Below, one piece after another: positions 35,951 to 43,243 of a DNA stretch of 64,000 bases. Numbering within the stretch: position 1 is the first letter of the stretch; every line of letters begins with the position of its first letter. This stretch comes from Streptomyces atroolivaceus. Lineage in GTDB: Bacteria; Actinomycetota; Actinomycetes; Streptomycetales; Streptomycetaceae. A program made the translations under genes and the position numbers. The notes under the pieces are model-generated. The model saw only the letters and a list, made by a program, of their open reading frames with translations, searched no databases and was not told where the DNA came from. The stretch is taken from positions 124,001-188,000 of the forward strand of contig NZ_JNXG01000005.1 in NCBI RefSeq assembly GCF_000717025.1, given 5' to 3'.

Positions 35951-36034
35951 TCAGCGGACCGGACAGATGGCGCTGGACATGCGGCCGAGGTCGACGTGCC
36001 GCCGACTCACCAAGGCAATTCCAGTTCCAGACAT
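35951..36034 (-). CDS. Putative Cys-ending leader peptide of the sulfur operon
   Basis: A 27-codon frame starting at ATG 36034: MSGTGIALVSRRHVDLGRMS, then SAICPVR and TGA at 35951. The RRHVDLGR...C pattern is the one I recognise in actinobacterial 'putative leader peptide' annotations. A TGGACT hexamer 18 bp before CACGCT, itself seven bases before the ATG, would give a leaderless transcript. It ends 114 bp upstream of sirA. Ribosome behaviour at the single Cys codon near the end could report Cys-tRNA supply and tune the operon; that mechanism is inference here. Confidence 0.75.
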   Translation of the reverse strand: MSGTGIALVSRRHVDLGRMSSAICPVR

Positions 36035-36189
36035 GACGGAAGCGTGTCACGCGGATCTCGGGCCAGTCCACCACGATCCAACATGTGGACGAGATGGTCC
36101 CGAAATATGAGACCTTGTGGCGTCGGTCACTCCCGCCCTGTCGACAAGGCGACAATGCCGTGTGGGCAAAGCGGTCCAAGGGCGTGCGA

Positions 36190-36783
36190 TCAGGCGTGCG
36201 CACCGGGCCAGGGGCCGGGGGCTGCGACCTCGGGCTCCTGCTCGGTCTTCGTGTCGAACAGCCGGAATCCGCGCCGCAGGTAGTTGTCCATCGCGTGCGG
36301 GCCGTCGTCCGAGCAGGTGTGCAGCCACACCCGTGTGGTCGGGGTCCGCTCCGGGTGCCGCTCAGCGAGGTCCCAGGCCCGCGCCACGCCGTAGGACAGC
36401 AGGTGCCCGCCGATCCGGCGTCCCCGGAACGCGGGGATCAGGCCGAAGTAGGAGATCTCGACCGCCCCGTCCTCCTGGGGGCCGAGTTCGATGAACCCGG
36501 CGGGGGTCCCTTTCTCGTAGGCCACCCACGTCTCGGCCCCCGGCCGCTCCAGGATCTCCCGCCACTGCGCGTAGGTGAGGCCCAGCCGGTCGGTCCACCG
36601 GATGTCACCGCCCACCGCCGTGTACAGGAACCGGCTGAACTCAGGCAGCGGCGTCTCCGACCGTACGACCGTCACCGGGCCCTCGGGGGCGGCGGCGGGG
36701 CTCAGGTCGGCGGGCGATGTCTGCTCCAGGTACCAGACGGTCACCTCGGAGAGGGGAGCGGTGGTGTGCGTGGCGTTGCTCAT
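36190..36783 (-). CDS. GNAT-family N-acetyltransferase
   Basis: A 197-aa single-domain acetyltransferase. The acetyl-CoA loop is visible in SYFGLIPAFRGRRIGGHLLSYGV, and the C-terminal helix-strand in HAMDNYLRRGFRLFDTKTE. It has an N-terminal extension of about 35 residues. Its 3' end faces away from the sulfur operon promoter region (36035-36189). No ribosome site is obvious and a leaderless start is possible. Substrate unknown. Confidence 0.85.
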   Translation of the reverse strand: MSNATHTTAPLSEVTVWYLEQTSPADLSPAAAPEGPVTVVRSETPLPEFSRFLYTAVGGDIRWTDRLGLTYAQWREILERPGAETWVAYEKGTPAGFIELGPQEDGAVEISYFGLIPAFRGRRIGGHLLSYGVARAWDLAERHPERTPTTRVWLHTCSDDGPHAMDNYLRRGFRLFDTKTEQEPEVAAPGPWPGAHA

Positions 36784-36825
36784 GGCGTCAGAGAATCACG
36801 GCTCCGCCCGCCGGCCGAAGGCGGG

Positions 36826-38118
36826 TCAGGCCGTCCCCGCCGGCGTCCGCGTCCTGAGCACCACCGGAGCCGTCGAGCGGGGCAGCAGGTCGGCCGGTAC
36901 GTCAGGGTGGACCACCTCCACGGCGACCCCCTCGCGGAACCGGTACGGCCGGTGCTCCAGAACCTCCGCGAGATGGCGGCGCATCCGGGATATCTCGGCC
37001 CGGACCGTCACCGTCCTGGTCGCGTCGTCGAACACGTCCTCCGCCAGCTCCGCCGCGGTGCGCCCCTCCCTGTGCAGGGCCAGCGCGTACAGCAGCTCGG
37101 CGTGGCGGGGCGAGAGCCGGCGCGTCCAGCTGCCCACCGGACCCGCCACGTGGACCGCGAGCCCCCGTTCCCGGCTCAGGTCCAGCACCACCCTGCGCGG
37201 CGAGCGCTCCTGCCCGCCCTCAGCGACCTGTACCAGCCAGCCGCCGGGCAGCGGCTCCACCCTGCACATCCCGAGCGAGGCCAGCCACACCGCTCCCGGC
37301 GCCAGCGACTTCGGCAGCGGCAGCCGGTCCACGGGCGGCATCCCGCTGACGGCGGCCAGCCAGCCGTGGGTGTCCACCACCAGCGCGCGGCCGCCCAGCC
37401 GGCACAGGAGCGGAGCGGCCACCGCGCGCAGCCGCTCGATCGCCACCAGGTGTCTGCTGCGCAGCTCGCTCTCCGCCAGCGCCGCCACCGATCCGACCAG
37501 CGCCAGTGTGGCCGGGTGGAAGGTGGACGCGGGCCCGCTGATGTCGACGATGCCCATCAGCCGGCCGTCCCGGGGGTCGCGCACCGGGGCCGCCGCACAG
37601 GTCCAGCCGTGCAGGGCGCGGATGAAGTGCTCGGCGGAGTGGACCTTGATGGGCGTGCGCGCCGCGAGCGCCGTACCGATGGCGTTCGTCCCCGTCGCCG
37701 ACTCCGCCCAGGCGGCCCCCTCCTCCAGACAGATGTCCTTGGCCCGGCGCATCACGGCAGCATGCCCCTGACGCCACAGGACCCGGCCCTCGGTGTCGGT
37801 GACGACCATGATCTGCTGCGAGGCGTCCGCGATGGTGGCCAGCCCCTCCCGCAGCAGCGGCATGACCTCACCGAGCGCCGTGCCCCTGCGCCGGTGCTCG
37901 ATCTCGTCCGTCTCCAGCAGCCTGCTCTCCGGTGACTGCTCCGGGTCGATCCCGCTGCGCAGCACGCGGTCCCAGGACGCGTCGATCTCCGCGCGGGGGG
38001 CCGCCGCCGTACGCTCACCCGCCAGCCTGGCCTCCCGCGCGCGGTGGACCAGGCGCTCGGCCACCGCGGGTCGCGAGGCGGTTCCCGGCCGCTCCGGCGC
38101 GGCAGGGCGTGAATCCAT
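36826..38118 (-). CDS. GAF-domain transcriptional regulator, AcoR-like
   Basis: A 430-aa regulator starting at ATG 38118 with GGGGGGA upstream. The N-terminal region and GAF domain strongly resemble AcoR-type activators (ESATGTNAIGTALAAR, HFIRALHGWTCAAAPVRDPRDGRLMGIVDISG). The central sigma-54 AAA+ domain of AcoR is absent; after a linker the protein ends with a winged-helix-like DNA-binding region (ELLYALALHREGRTAAELAEDVF...VRAEISRMRRHLAEVL). It likely senses a small metabolite such as a ketone or alcohol. An inverted repeat about 110 bp upstream could be its own operator. Confidence 0.85.
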   Translation of the reverse strand: MDSRPAAPERPGTASRPAVAERLVHRAREARLAGERTAAAPRAEIDASWDRVLRSGIDPEQSPESRLLETDEIEHRRRGTALGEVMPLLREGLATIADASQQIMVVTDTEGRVLWRQGHAAVMRRAKDICLEEGAAWAESATGTNAIGTALAARTPIKVHSAEHFIRALHGWTCAAAPVRDPRDGRLMGIVDISGPASTFHPATLALVGSVAALAESELRSRHLVAIERLRAVAAPLLCRLGGRALVVDTHGWLAAVSGMPPVDRLPLPKSLAPGAVWLASLGMCRVEPLPGGWLVQVAEGGQERSPRRVVLDLSRERGLAVHVAGPVGSWTRRLSPRHAELLYALALHREGRTAAELAEDVFDDATRTVTVRAEISRMRRHLAEVLEHRPYRFREGVAVEVVHPDVPADLLPRSTAPVVLRTRTPAGTA

Positions 38119-38224
38119 GACGGTCCCCCCAACAAGGCGTGGGCCCGGTCCGGGACGGAGAAACCCGGCCCGGAGGACCCATCCTGCCGTGCAAGGGTGC
38201 CCGTGACTCGCACTCCACGCAATG

Positions 38225-38242
38225 GTTGCAACCCTTTGCAAC
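38225..38242. promoter_or_regulatory. GTTGCAA-CCCT-TTGCAAC inverted repeat
   Basis: A perfect 7-bp inverted repeat with a 4-bp spacer, 107 bp upstream of the GAF regulator start. TGCAA-type half sites fit an AcoR-like activator, so autoregulation is plausible. Confidence 0.5.
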
Positions 38243-38326
38243 TCTGGTGACGGATCACAGGCCGTACGAGAGTGGCGGAACACCGTGAGGGGGTCCTCGA
38301 CCTGCCGCGCGGTGGTGCAGAAGCGT

Positions 38327-38362
38327 GGAGGGTGGTGCCGTGTCGGCGCAGCACCACCCTCC
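38327..38362 (-). terminator. Terminator downstream of the acyl-CoA dehydrogenase
   Basis: GGAGGGTGGTGC and GCACCACCCTCC form a perfect 12-bp stem with a 12-base loop, 12 bp beyond the minus-strand stop at 38375. Confidence 0.8.
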
Positions 38363-38374
38363 GTCGTTCGTGTC

Positions 38375-40012
38375 CTAGCCTTCCTGTGCCCGCGCCCGCT
38401 CCACGACCGTGGCCAGATCCAGACTGTGCGGCAGCGTCCCGAAGGCGGAGCCCCAGTCCCCTCCCAGCCGTGACGCGCAGAAGGCGTCCGCCACTTCCGG
38501 CGGTGCCCAGCGCAGCAGCAGCGAGCCCTGCAGCACCAGGGCCATCCGTTCCACCAGCCGCCTCGCCCGTGCCTCGACGGCGTCCAGATCCGCCAGTTCC
38601 GTCAACAGGTCCTTGATCGCGGCGTCGAGCCGGTGGTCCGCGCCCCGCGCCTTACCGACCTCCCGCAGGAAGGCGTCGAGCGCCTGCGGCTCACGCTGCA
38701 GTGCCCGCAGCACATCGAGCGCCTGGACGTTGCCCGAGCCCTCCCAGATCGAGTTGAGCGGGGCCTCGCGCAGCAGCCGGGGCATCCCGGACTCCTCGAC
38801 GTACCCGTTGCCGCCGAGACACTCCAGGGCCTCACCGACCACCGGGGTGCACCGCTTCGTCACCCAGTACTTGGCGGCCGGCACCGCGATCCGCAGGAAG
38901 GCCCGCTCCTCCTCCGTGTCCGCGTCGTACGCGGCGGCCAGCCGCAGCGCGAGCGTCGTGGCCGCCTCCGACTCCAGGGCCAGGTCGGCCAGCACGTTGC
39001 GCATGAGCGGCTTCTCGATCAGCAGCCCGCCGAACGTGCTGCGGTAGGCGCAGTGGTGGATCGCCTGCGCCACCGCCTGGCGCATCAGTGCCGCCGAACC
39101 GACCACACAGTCCAGCCGGGTGGCCGCCACCATCTCGATGATGGTGCGCACCCCGCGCCCCTCCTCGCCGACCCGGCGGGCCCACGTCCCGTCGAACTCC
39201 ACCTCGCCGGAGGCGTTGGACCTGTTGCCCAGCTTGTCCTTGAGCCGCTGGATCGCGAACACGTTGCGGGCGCCGTCCGGCAGGACCCTCGGTACGAGGA
39301 AGCAGCTCAGACCGCCCGGCGCCTGCGCCAGCACCAGGAAACCGTCGGACATGGGCGCCGAACAGAACCACTTGTGGCCGGTGAGGAGGTACTCCCCGTC
39401 CCCGGCCAGGGGTTCGGCGCGGGTGGTGTTGGACCGCACGTCGGTGCCGCCCTGCTTCTCCGTCATGCCCATCCCGAAGAGCGCGCCGGCCTTCTGGGAG
39501 GCGGGCCGCAGCCCCTCCTCGTACACGTGGGAGGTCAGCAGCGGCTCCCACTCCGCCGCCAGCGCCGGATCCGTGCGCAGCGCCGGGACCGCCGCGTGCG
39601 TCATCGACAGCGGGCATCCGTGGCCCGCCTCGGCCTGGGTCCACACCAGGAAGCCGGCCGCCCGCCGGACGTGCCCGTCCGGCCTGCCCCAGGCGTCGGT
39701 CAGCCCGGCCGAGACGGCGTGCCCCAGGAGCCGGTGCCAGGCCGGGTGGAACTCGACCTCGTCGAGGCGGTGCCCGTAGCGGTCGTGCGTACGCAGTGCC
39801 GGCGGGTTGTCGTTCGCCTGCGCACCCCACGCCTGCGCCTGGGCGGAACCGGCGGACCGGCCCAGCGAGCCGAGTTCCCCCCGGACCTCGTCGAGGATTC
39901 CGGGCGTGACGTGCCGTTCGACGGCCTCCGTCAGCGCCCGGTCGGCCGCGAAGACGTCATAGCCGACCAGCGGCGGAACCTGGTTGGTCACTGTGTGAGT
40001 GCTAGGTGCCAT
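38375..40012 (-). CDS. AidB-like acyl-CoA dehydrogenase
   Basis: A 545-aa flavoprotein starting at ATG 40012. Segments GMGMTEKQGGTDVRSNTTRAEP, LTGHKWFCSAPMSDGFLVLAQA and ECLGGNGYVEESGMPRLLREAPLNSIWEGSGNVQALDVLR are diagnostic of the AidB branch, which is longer than typical acyl-CoA dehydrogenases and in Escherichia coli associates with the alkylation response. Whether it acts on acyl-CoA thioesters or on DNA damage here is unknown. Its ATG follows TACCGT by six bases, so it is probably leaderless, and it shares its -10 region with the divergent yihY-type gene. Confidence 0.92.
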   Translation of the reverse strand: MAPSTHTVTNQVPPLVGYDVFAADRALTEAVERHVTPGILDEVRGELGSLGRSAGSAQAQAWGAQANDNPPALRTHDRYGHRLDEVEFHPAWHRLLGHAVSAGLTDAWGRPDGHVRRAAGFLVWTQAEAGHGCPLSMTHAAVPALRTDPALAAEWEPLLTSHVYEEGLRPASQKAGALFGMGMTEKQGGTDVRSNTTRAEPLAGDGEYLLTGHKWFCSAPMSDGFLVLAQAPGGLSCFLVPRVLPDGARNVFAIQRLKDKLGNRSNASGEVEFDGTWARRVGEEGRGVRTIIEMVAATRLDCVVGSAALMRQAVAQAIHHCAYRSTFGGLLIEKPLMRNVLADLALESEAATTLALRLAAAYDADTEEERAFLRIAVPAAKYWVTKRCTPVVGEALECLGGNGYVEESGMPRLLREAPLNSIWEGSGNVQALDVLRALQREPQALDAFLREVGKARGADHRLDAAIKDLLTELADLDAVEARARRLVERMALVLQGSLLLRWAPPEVADAFCASRLGGDWGSAFGTLPHSLDLATVVERARAQEG

Positions 40013-40017
40013 GCCGA

Positions 40018-40024
40018 TACGGTA
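40018..40024. promoter_or_regulatory. Symmetric bidirectional -10 element
   Basis: TACGGTA reads TACGGT (40018-40023) on the plus strand and TACCGT (40024-40019) on the minus strand. Each hexamer lies six bases before a start codon (GTG 40030 and ATG 40012), so both transcripts would be leaderless. A GTGAGT at 39995 is a plausible plus -35, with 17-bp spacing; the minus -35 is weak. Confidence 0.5.
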
Positions 40025-40029
40025 AGGAC

Positions 40030-41202
40030 GTGCAGGCAGCAAAAGAAACACCCGAGCGGCCACCGGGTCGGCTCCACCGGGCTCGAGTCCTCTACCGCAA
40101 CGTATCGAAGCGGCAGATGGCGTGGCAGTTGCTCAAGGACACGGTCAATTCGTGCATCGAGTACCGCATCCTGGGCCTCGCCGCCGAGGCGGCGTTCTTC
40201 ACCTTGCTGTCCCTGCCTCCCCTGCTGCTCGGTCTGATCGGGCTCCTCGGCTACGTGGACGACTGGACGGCCACCACCACGGTCGCCTCCATCGAGCGCA
40301 ACATCCTCGGTGCCGTGCAGACGGTCCTGTCGGAGCGGGGCGTCAACCAGATCGCCAAACCCCTCATAGCCGACGTCACCACCGGGGCGCGCCCCGATGT
40401 CATCTCCATCGGATTCGCGATCGCCCTCTGGTCCGGCTCGCGCGCGGTGAACGTCTTCATCGACACCATTACCGTGATGTACGGACTCGACGGCCACCGC
40501 GGCATCGTCAAGACCCGGCTCCTGGCGTTCCTGCTGTACGTGGTCGCGCTGCTGCTGGGCGCGGTGGTGCTCCCCCTGCTGGTGGTCGGTCCCGACCGGG
40601 TGGTGGAGTTCGTCCCCTGGGGCACCGAAGTGCTCGCGGTCATGTACTGGCCGCTGGTCATACTGCTGTCCATCGCGTTCCTGACGACGCTCTACCACGT
40701 GTCCGTCCCCGTACGTTCGCCGTGGATAGAGGATGTGCCCGGGGCGCTCATGGCGCTCGGGATGTGGGTGCTGGGGAGCTTCCTGCTCCGGATCTACCTC
40801 ACGAACACGGTGGAAGGCCCCACCATCTACGGCTCGTTGGCAGCACCCATCGCCGTCCTGCTGTGGATAGGCATCTCCGCCTTCGCCGTACTCGTGGGTG
40901 CCGCCGTCAACGCGGCGATCGACCGCGTCTGGCCCTCGCTCGCCACCGCCGCGGCCCGCGCCGCCACCGAGCGGGTCCGGGCCCAGCAGGCCGCTGAGCT
41001 CGTGGCCCGTACCCAGGCGGCGAACTGGGACGCGTACGCCGAGGACGACGAGGAGGACGTGTCCATGCCCTCCGAGTTCCCGGAGCGCTGGTCGCGCTTC
41101 CTGCCACCGGACGACGTGGTGTCCCGGCTGCACGGGAACCGGGACACGAAGGACGACCGGAACCACCGGCCCGGGACGGACCGCGGGGGCCCGGAGTCCT
41201 AG
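40030..41202 (+). CDS. YihY/BrkB-family inner membrane protein
   Basis: About 390 aa from a GTG at 40030. It has about six hydrophobic segments, e.g. AFFTLLSLPPLLLGLIGLLG and LLAFLLYVVALLLGAVVLPLLVVG. RILGLAAEAAFFTLLS and GSLAAPIAVLLWIGISAFAVLVGAAVNAAIDR are typical of the YihY family, once misannotated as RNase BN. The C-terminal 90 residues are charged and probably cytoplasmic. Function is unknown. It shares a -10 with the divergent acyl-CoA dehydrogenase and starts 17 bp from it. Confidence 0.88.
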   Translation: MQAAKETPERPPGRLHRARVLYRNVSKRQMAWQLLKDTVNSCIEYRILGLAAEAAFFTLLSLPPLLLGLIGLLGYVDDWTATTTVASIERNILGAVQTVLSERGVNQIAKPLIADVTTGARPDVISIGFAIALWSGSRAVNVFIDTITVMYGLDGHRGIVKTRLLAFLLYVVALLLGAVVLPLLVVGPDRVVEFVPWGTEVLAVMYWPLVILLSIAFLTTLYHVSVPVRSPWIEDVPGALMALGMWVLGSFLLRIYLTNTVEGPTIYGSLAAPIAVLLWIGISAFAVLVGAAVNAAIDRVWPSLATAAARAATERVRAQQAAELVARTQAANWDAYAEDDEEDVSMPSEFPERWSRFLPPDDVVSRLHGNRDTKDDRNHRPGTDRGGPES

Positions 41203-41315
41203 TGCCCGGCGCGGCATCCCGGCCCAGCGGGTGCGGGACGCCGGGAACGGGAACTCTCCGGCACGTTGCCGCGTTGGGTTCCGAGCCCGCCCACGACGTC
41301 GTCCCTGGGAGCATC

Positions 41316-42008
41316 GTGCCCGAAACCGTCTCCTCGGCCTCCACCGTCCTGCCCGCCCTGCCGGCACCGAGCGTGCAGGCCGAGCGCCTGATCGAACTCG
41401 GCGTGCACGAGATCGCGGGGCTTCCCGCCGCCACGCTGCGGGCTTTCGCCGGGACCGCCGACGCCTCCGCCGACGACGGAACACTGCTCGCGGTCCACCC
41501 CGGCCGGGCCCCCGCCTCCGCCCTGACGCCACTGCTGCGCCGCGAGGGCAAGCCGGGCTTCGTCGTCACCGACATGCCCGACGTCGACCTGTTCGCCCCG
41601 CTCGACACCCTCGCGCTGCCCGACGCGCCGCTCTACCTCGTCACCGGACTCGACCGCGGGGACGGGATGGCCAACTGGAGCCCGAACGAGGCGCTGCCCG
41701 CTCTCACCGCGCAGGCCCGCACCCCGTTGCTGCTCACCGAGGGCATCACCTGGGTGCTGCAACAGCCCGCCGTCCTGGAGCGGAACCACTGCTTCATGAC
41801 CATCGGCTCCCGGCTGCGCAAGGCGGACAACGCCCTGGACGCCCGCACCCCCGCGCTCTGGATCAGCAACGGCTCCGGGCGGGACGGCCGTGAGCGGCGC
41901 GACGCCCCCAAGGTCGGCTGGTGCTGGGCCGGCAACCGGCACACCTGGCTCGGCTTCGCGTCGGCAGCGGGGCGGGACGTCCGTCCGGGCCCGGCCGTGG
42001 AAGGCTGA
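41316..42008 (+). CDS. DUF5701 family protein
   Basis: About 230 aa from a GTG at 41316 with GGGAG upstream; an earlier ATG-frame start at 41202 adds 38 residues lacking similarity. I recognise the DUF5701 family from AERLIELGVHEIAGLPAATLRAFA, TDMPDVDLFAPLD and GMANWSPNEALPAL. The C-terminal segment PKVGWCWAGNRHTWLGFASAAGR is also conserved. It is a soluble protein with no catalytic motif that I can name. Function unknown. Confidence 0.8.
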   Translation: MPETVSSASTVLPALPAPSVQAERLIELGVHEIAGLPAATLRAFAGTADASADDGTLLAVHPGRAPASALTPLLRREGKPGFVVTDMPDVDLFAPLDTLALPDAPLYLVTGLDRGDGMANWSPNEALPALTAQARTPLLLTEGITWVLQQPAVLERNHCFMTIGSRLRKADNALDARTPALWISNGSGRDGRERRDAPKVGWCWAGNRHTWLGFASAAGRDVRPGPAVEG

Positions 42009-42089
42009 CCCTCGCCCCCTTTCCGGCATCCCGCCGCCGGGCCGGATCCTGCTTGAGCGGGACCGCGGGCAGGGCATAGCGTGGTGGGC

Positions 42090-42848
42090 ATGGGCGACGG
42101 ATACGCGGAGTGGGCGTCACGCCTCGACGGGGCGACCGTCTGGACCTGGTCCGGCCCGCGTGACCCGGCGCGGCCCGTGCTCCCCGACGGCTGCATGGAC
42201 CTCCTCTGGAACGGCGGCAGGCTGATGGTGGCGGGCCCCGACACCCACGCCTTCAGCCCGGACGGGACCGTGGGCATCTGCGCCGGGGTGCGCTTCGCGC
42301 CGGGCACCGCACCGGCGCTCCTCGGCGTCCCGGCGCACGAACTGCGCGACCGGCGCGTGGCCCTCGACGCGCTCTGGCCCGGCGGGCTGGTCCGCGGACT
42401 GACCGAGCGGATCGGCGCGGCCCCCGACCCCGCCGCCGCGCTCGAGGACGTCGCCCTGCGCAGGGCGGCCGACTCCGACGCCCCCGACCCGCTGACGGTG
42501 TCCGTCGCCTCGCAGCTGCGGCAGGGACGCTCCGTGGCCGCCGTCGCGCGGGCGGTCGGCCTCGGCGCCCGCCAGCTGCACCGCCGGTCCCTGACCGCCT
42601 TCGGCTACGGGCCCAAGACACTGGCCAGGGTCCTCAGGCTGCAGCGCGCCCTGGACCTCGTACGGGCGGGAACGCCGTACGCCGAGGCCGCGTACGCGGC
42701 GGGCTGTACGGACCAGGCGCATCTGGCCCGTGAGATGCGGGACCTGGCCGGTACGACACTCGGGGGATATCTGGCCGCGACGGGCTACGCGGGGTTGGCC
42801 GCGAACAGCGAGACCGCGCAGCCGTCGGGGTCCAGGACCACGGCGTAG
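42090..42848 (+). CDS. AraC-family transcriptional regulator
   Basis: About 252 aa from ATG 42090; a GTG at 42081 is an alternative, and a CATAGC hexamer close upstream might give a near-leaderless message. The N-terminal part (MDLLWNGGRLMVAGPDTHAF, GVRFAPGTAPALLGVPAHELRD) is the DUF6597-type sensor found in this branch. The C-terminal AraC/XylS double helix-turn-helix is visible: SVAAVARAVGLGARQLHRRS and PYAEAAYAAGCTDQAHLAREMRDLAG. Its 3' end overlaps the convergent VOC gene by 64 bp. Confidence 0.88.
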   Translation: MGDGYAEWASRLDGATVWTWSGPRDPARPVLPDGCMDLLWNGGRLMVAGPDTHAFSPDGTVGICAGVRFAPGTAPALLGVPAHELRDRRVALDALWPGGLVRGLTERIGAAPDPAAALEDVALRRAADSDAPDPLTVSVASQLRQGRSVAAVARAVGLGARQLHRRSLTAFGYGPKTLARVLRLQRALDLVRAGTPYAEAAYAAGCTDQAHLAREMRDLAGTTLGGYLAATGYAGLAANSETAQPSGSRTTA

Positions 42849-43180
42849 CGCTGCCCCCACACGGCGTCCCAGGGCTCCAGATGGCCCTGGTAGCCGGCAC
42901 CGGTCAGGTCCGCGTACACCGAGTCGACCTCGCCCGGACCGTCACAGAGGAAGGCGAGCCCGAGGCGCTCACCGCCCTTCGACCCCTGCCAGTCGGGTTC
43001 GAAGGAGCGGACGACGTCCTCGGTGTCCCACATCAGGCGCTGCCCGCCGGGGAGGACCAGTTCGACATGGGGGGCCGATTCGGCGCCGGCGGGGATGTCG
43101 AGGCCGAGCCTGCGGTAGAAGGCGAGTGATGCGGCCAGGTCGGCGGTGGTGACGGAGATCGCGTCGAGTCGTGGAGTCAT
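42785..43180 (-). CDS. VOC (glyoxalase/bleomycin resistance) family protein
   Basis: A 131-aa protein starting at ATG 43180. It shows the two VOC modules: LDAISVTTADLAASLAFYRRLGLDIPAGA, then VYADLTGAGYQGHLEPWDAVWGQRYAVVLDPDGCAVSLFA. A glyoxalase-like metal site is plausible. The adjacent AraC regulator is convergent and their coding regions overlap by 64 bp. Small-molecule binding or drug resistance is possible; no substrate is predictable. Confidence 0.85.
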   Translation of the reverse strand: MTPRLDAISVTTADLAASLAFYRRLGLDIPAGAESAPHVELVLPGGQRLMWDTEDVVRSFEPDWQGSKGGERLGLAFLCDGPGEVDSVYADLTGAGYQGHLEPWDAVWGQRYAVVLDPDGCAVSLFAANPA

Positions 43181-43243
43181 GGACCGACCGTATGCCGGGG
43201 GCCGTGACCGGGTCTTGTACGAAACGGTCACGGCCCGGAGCGG

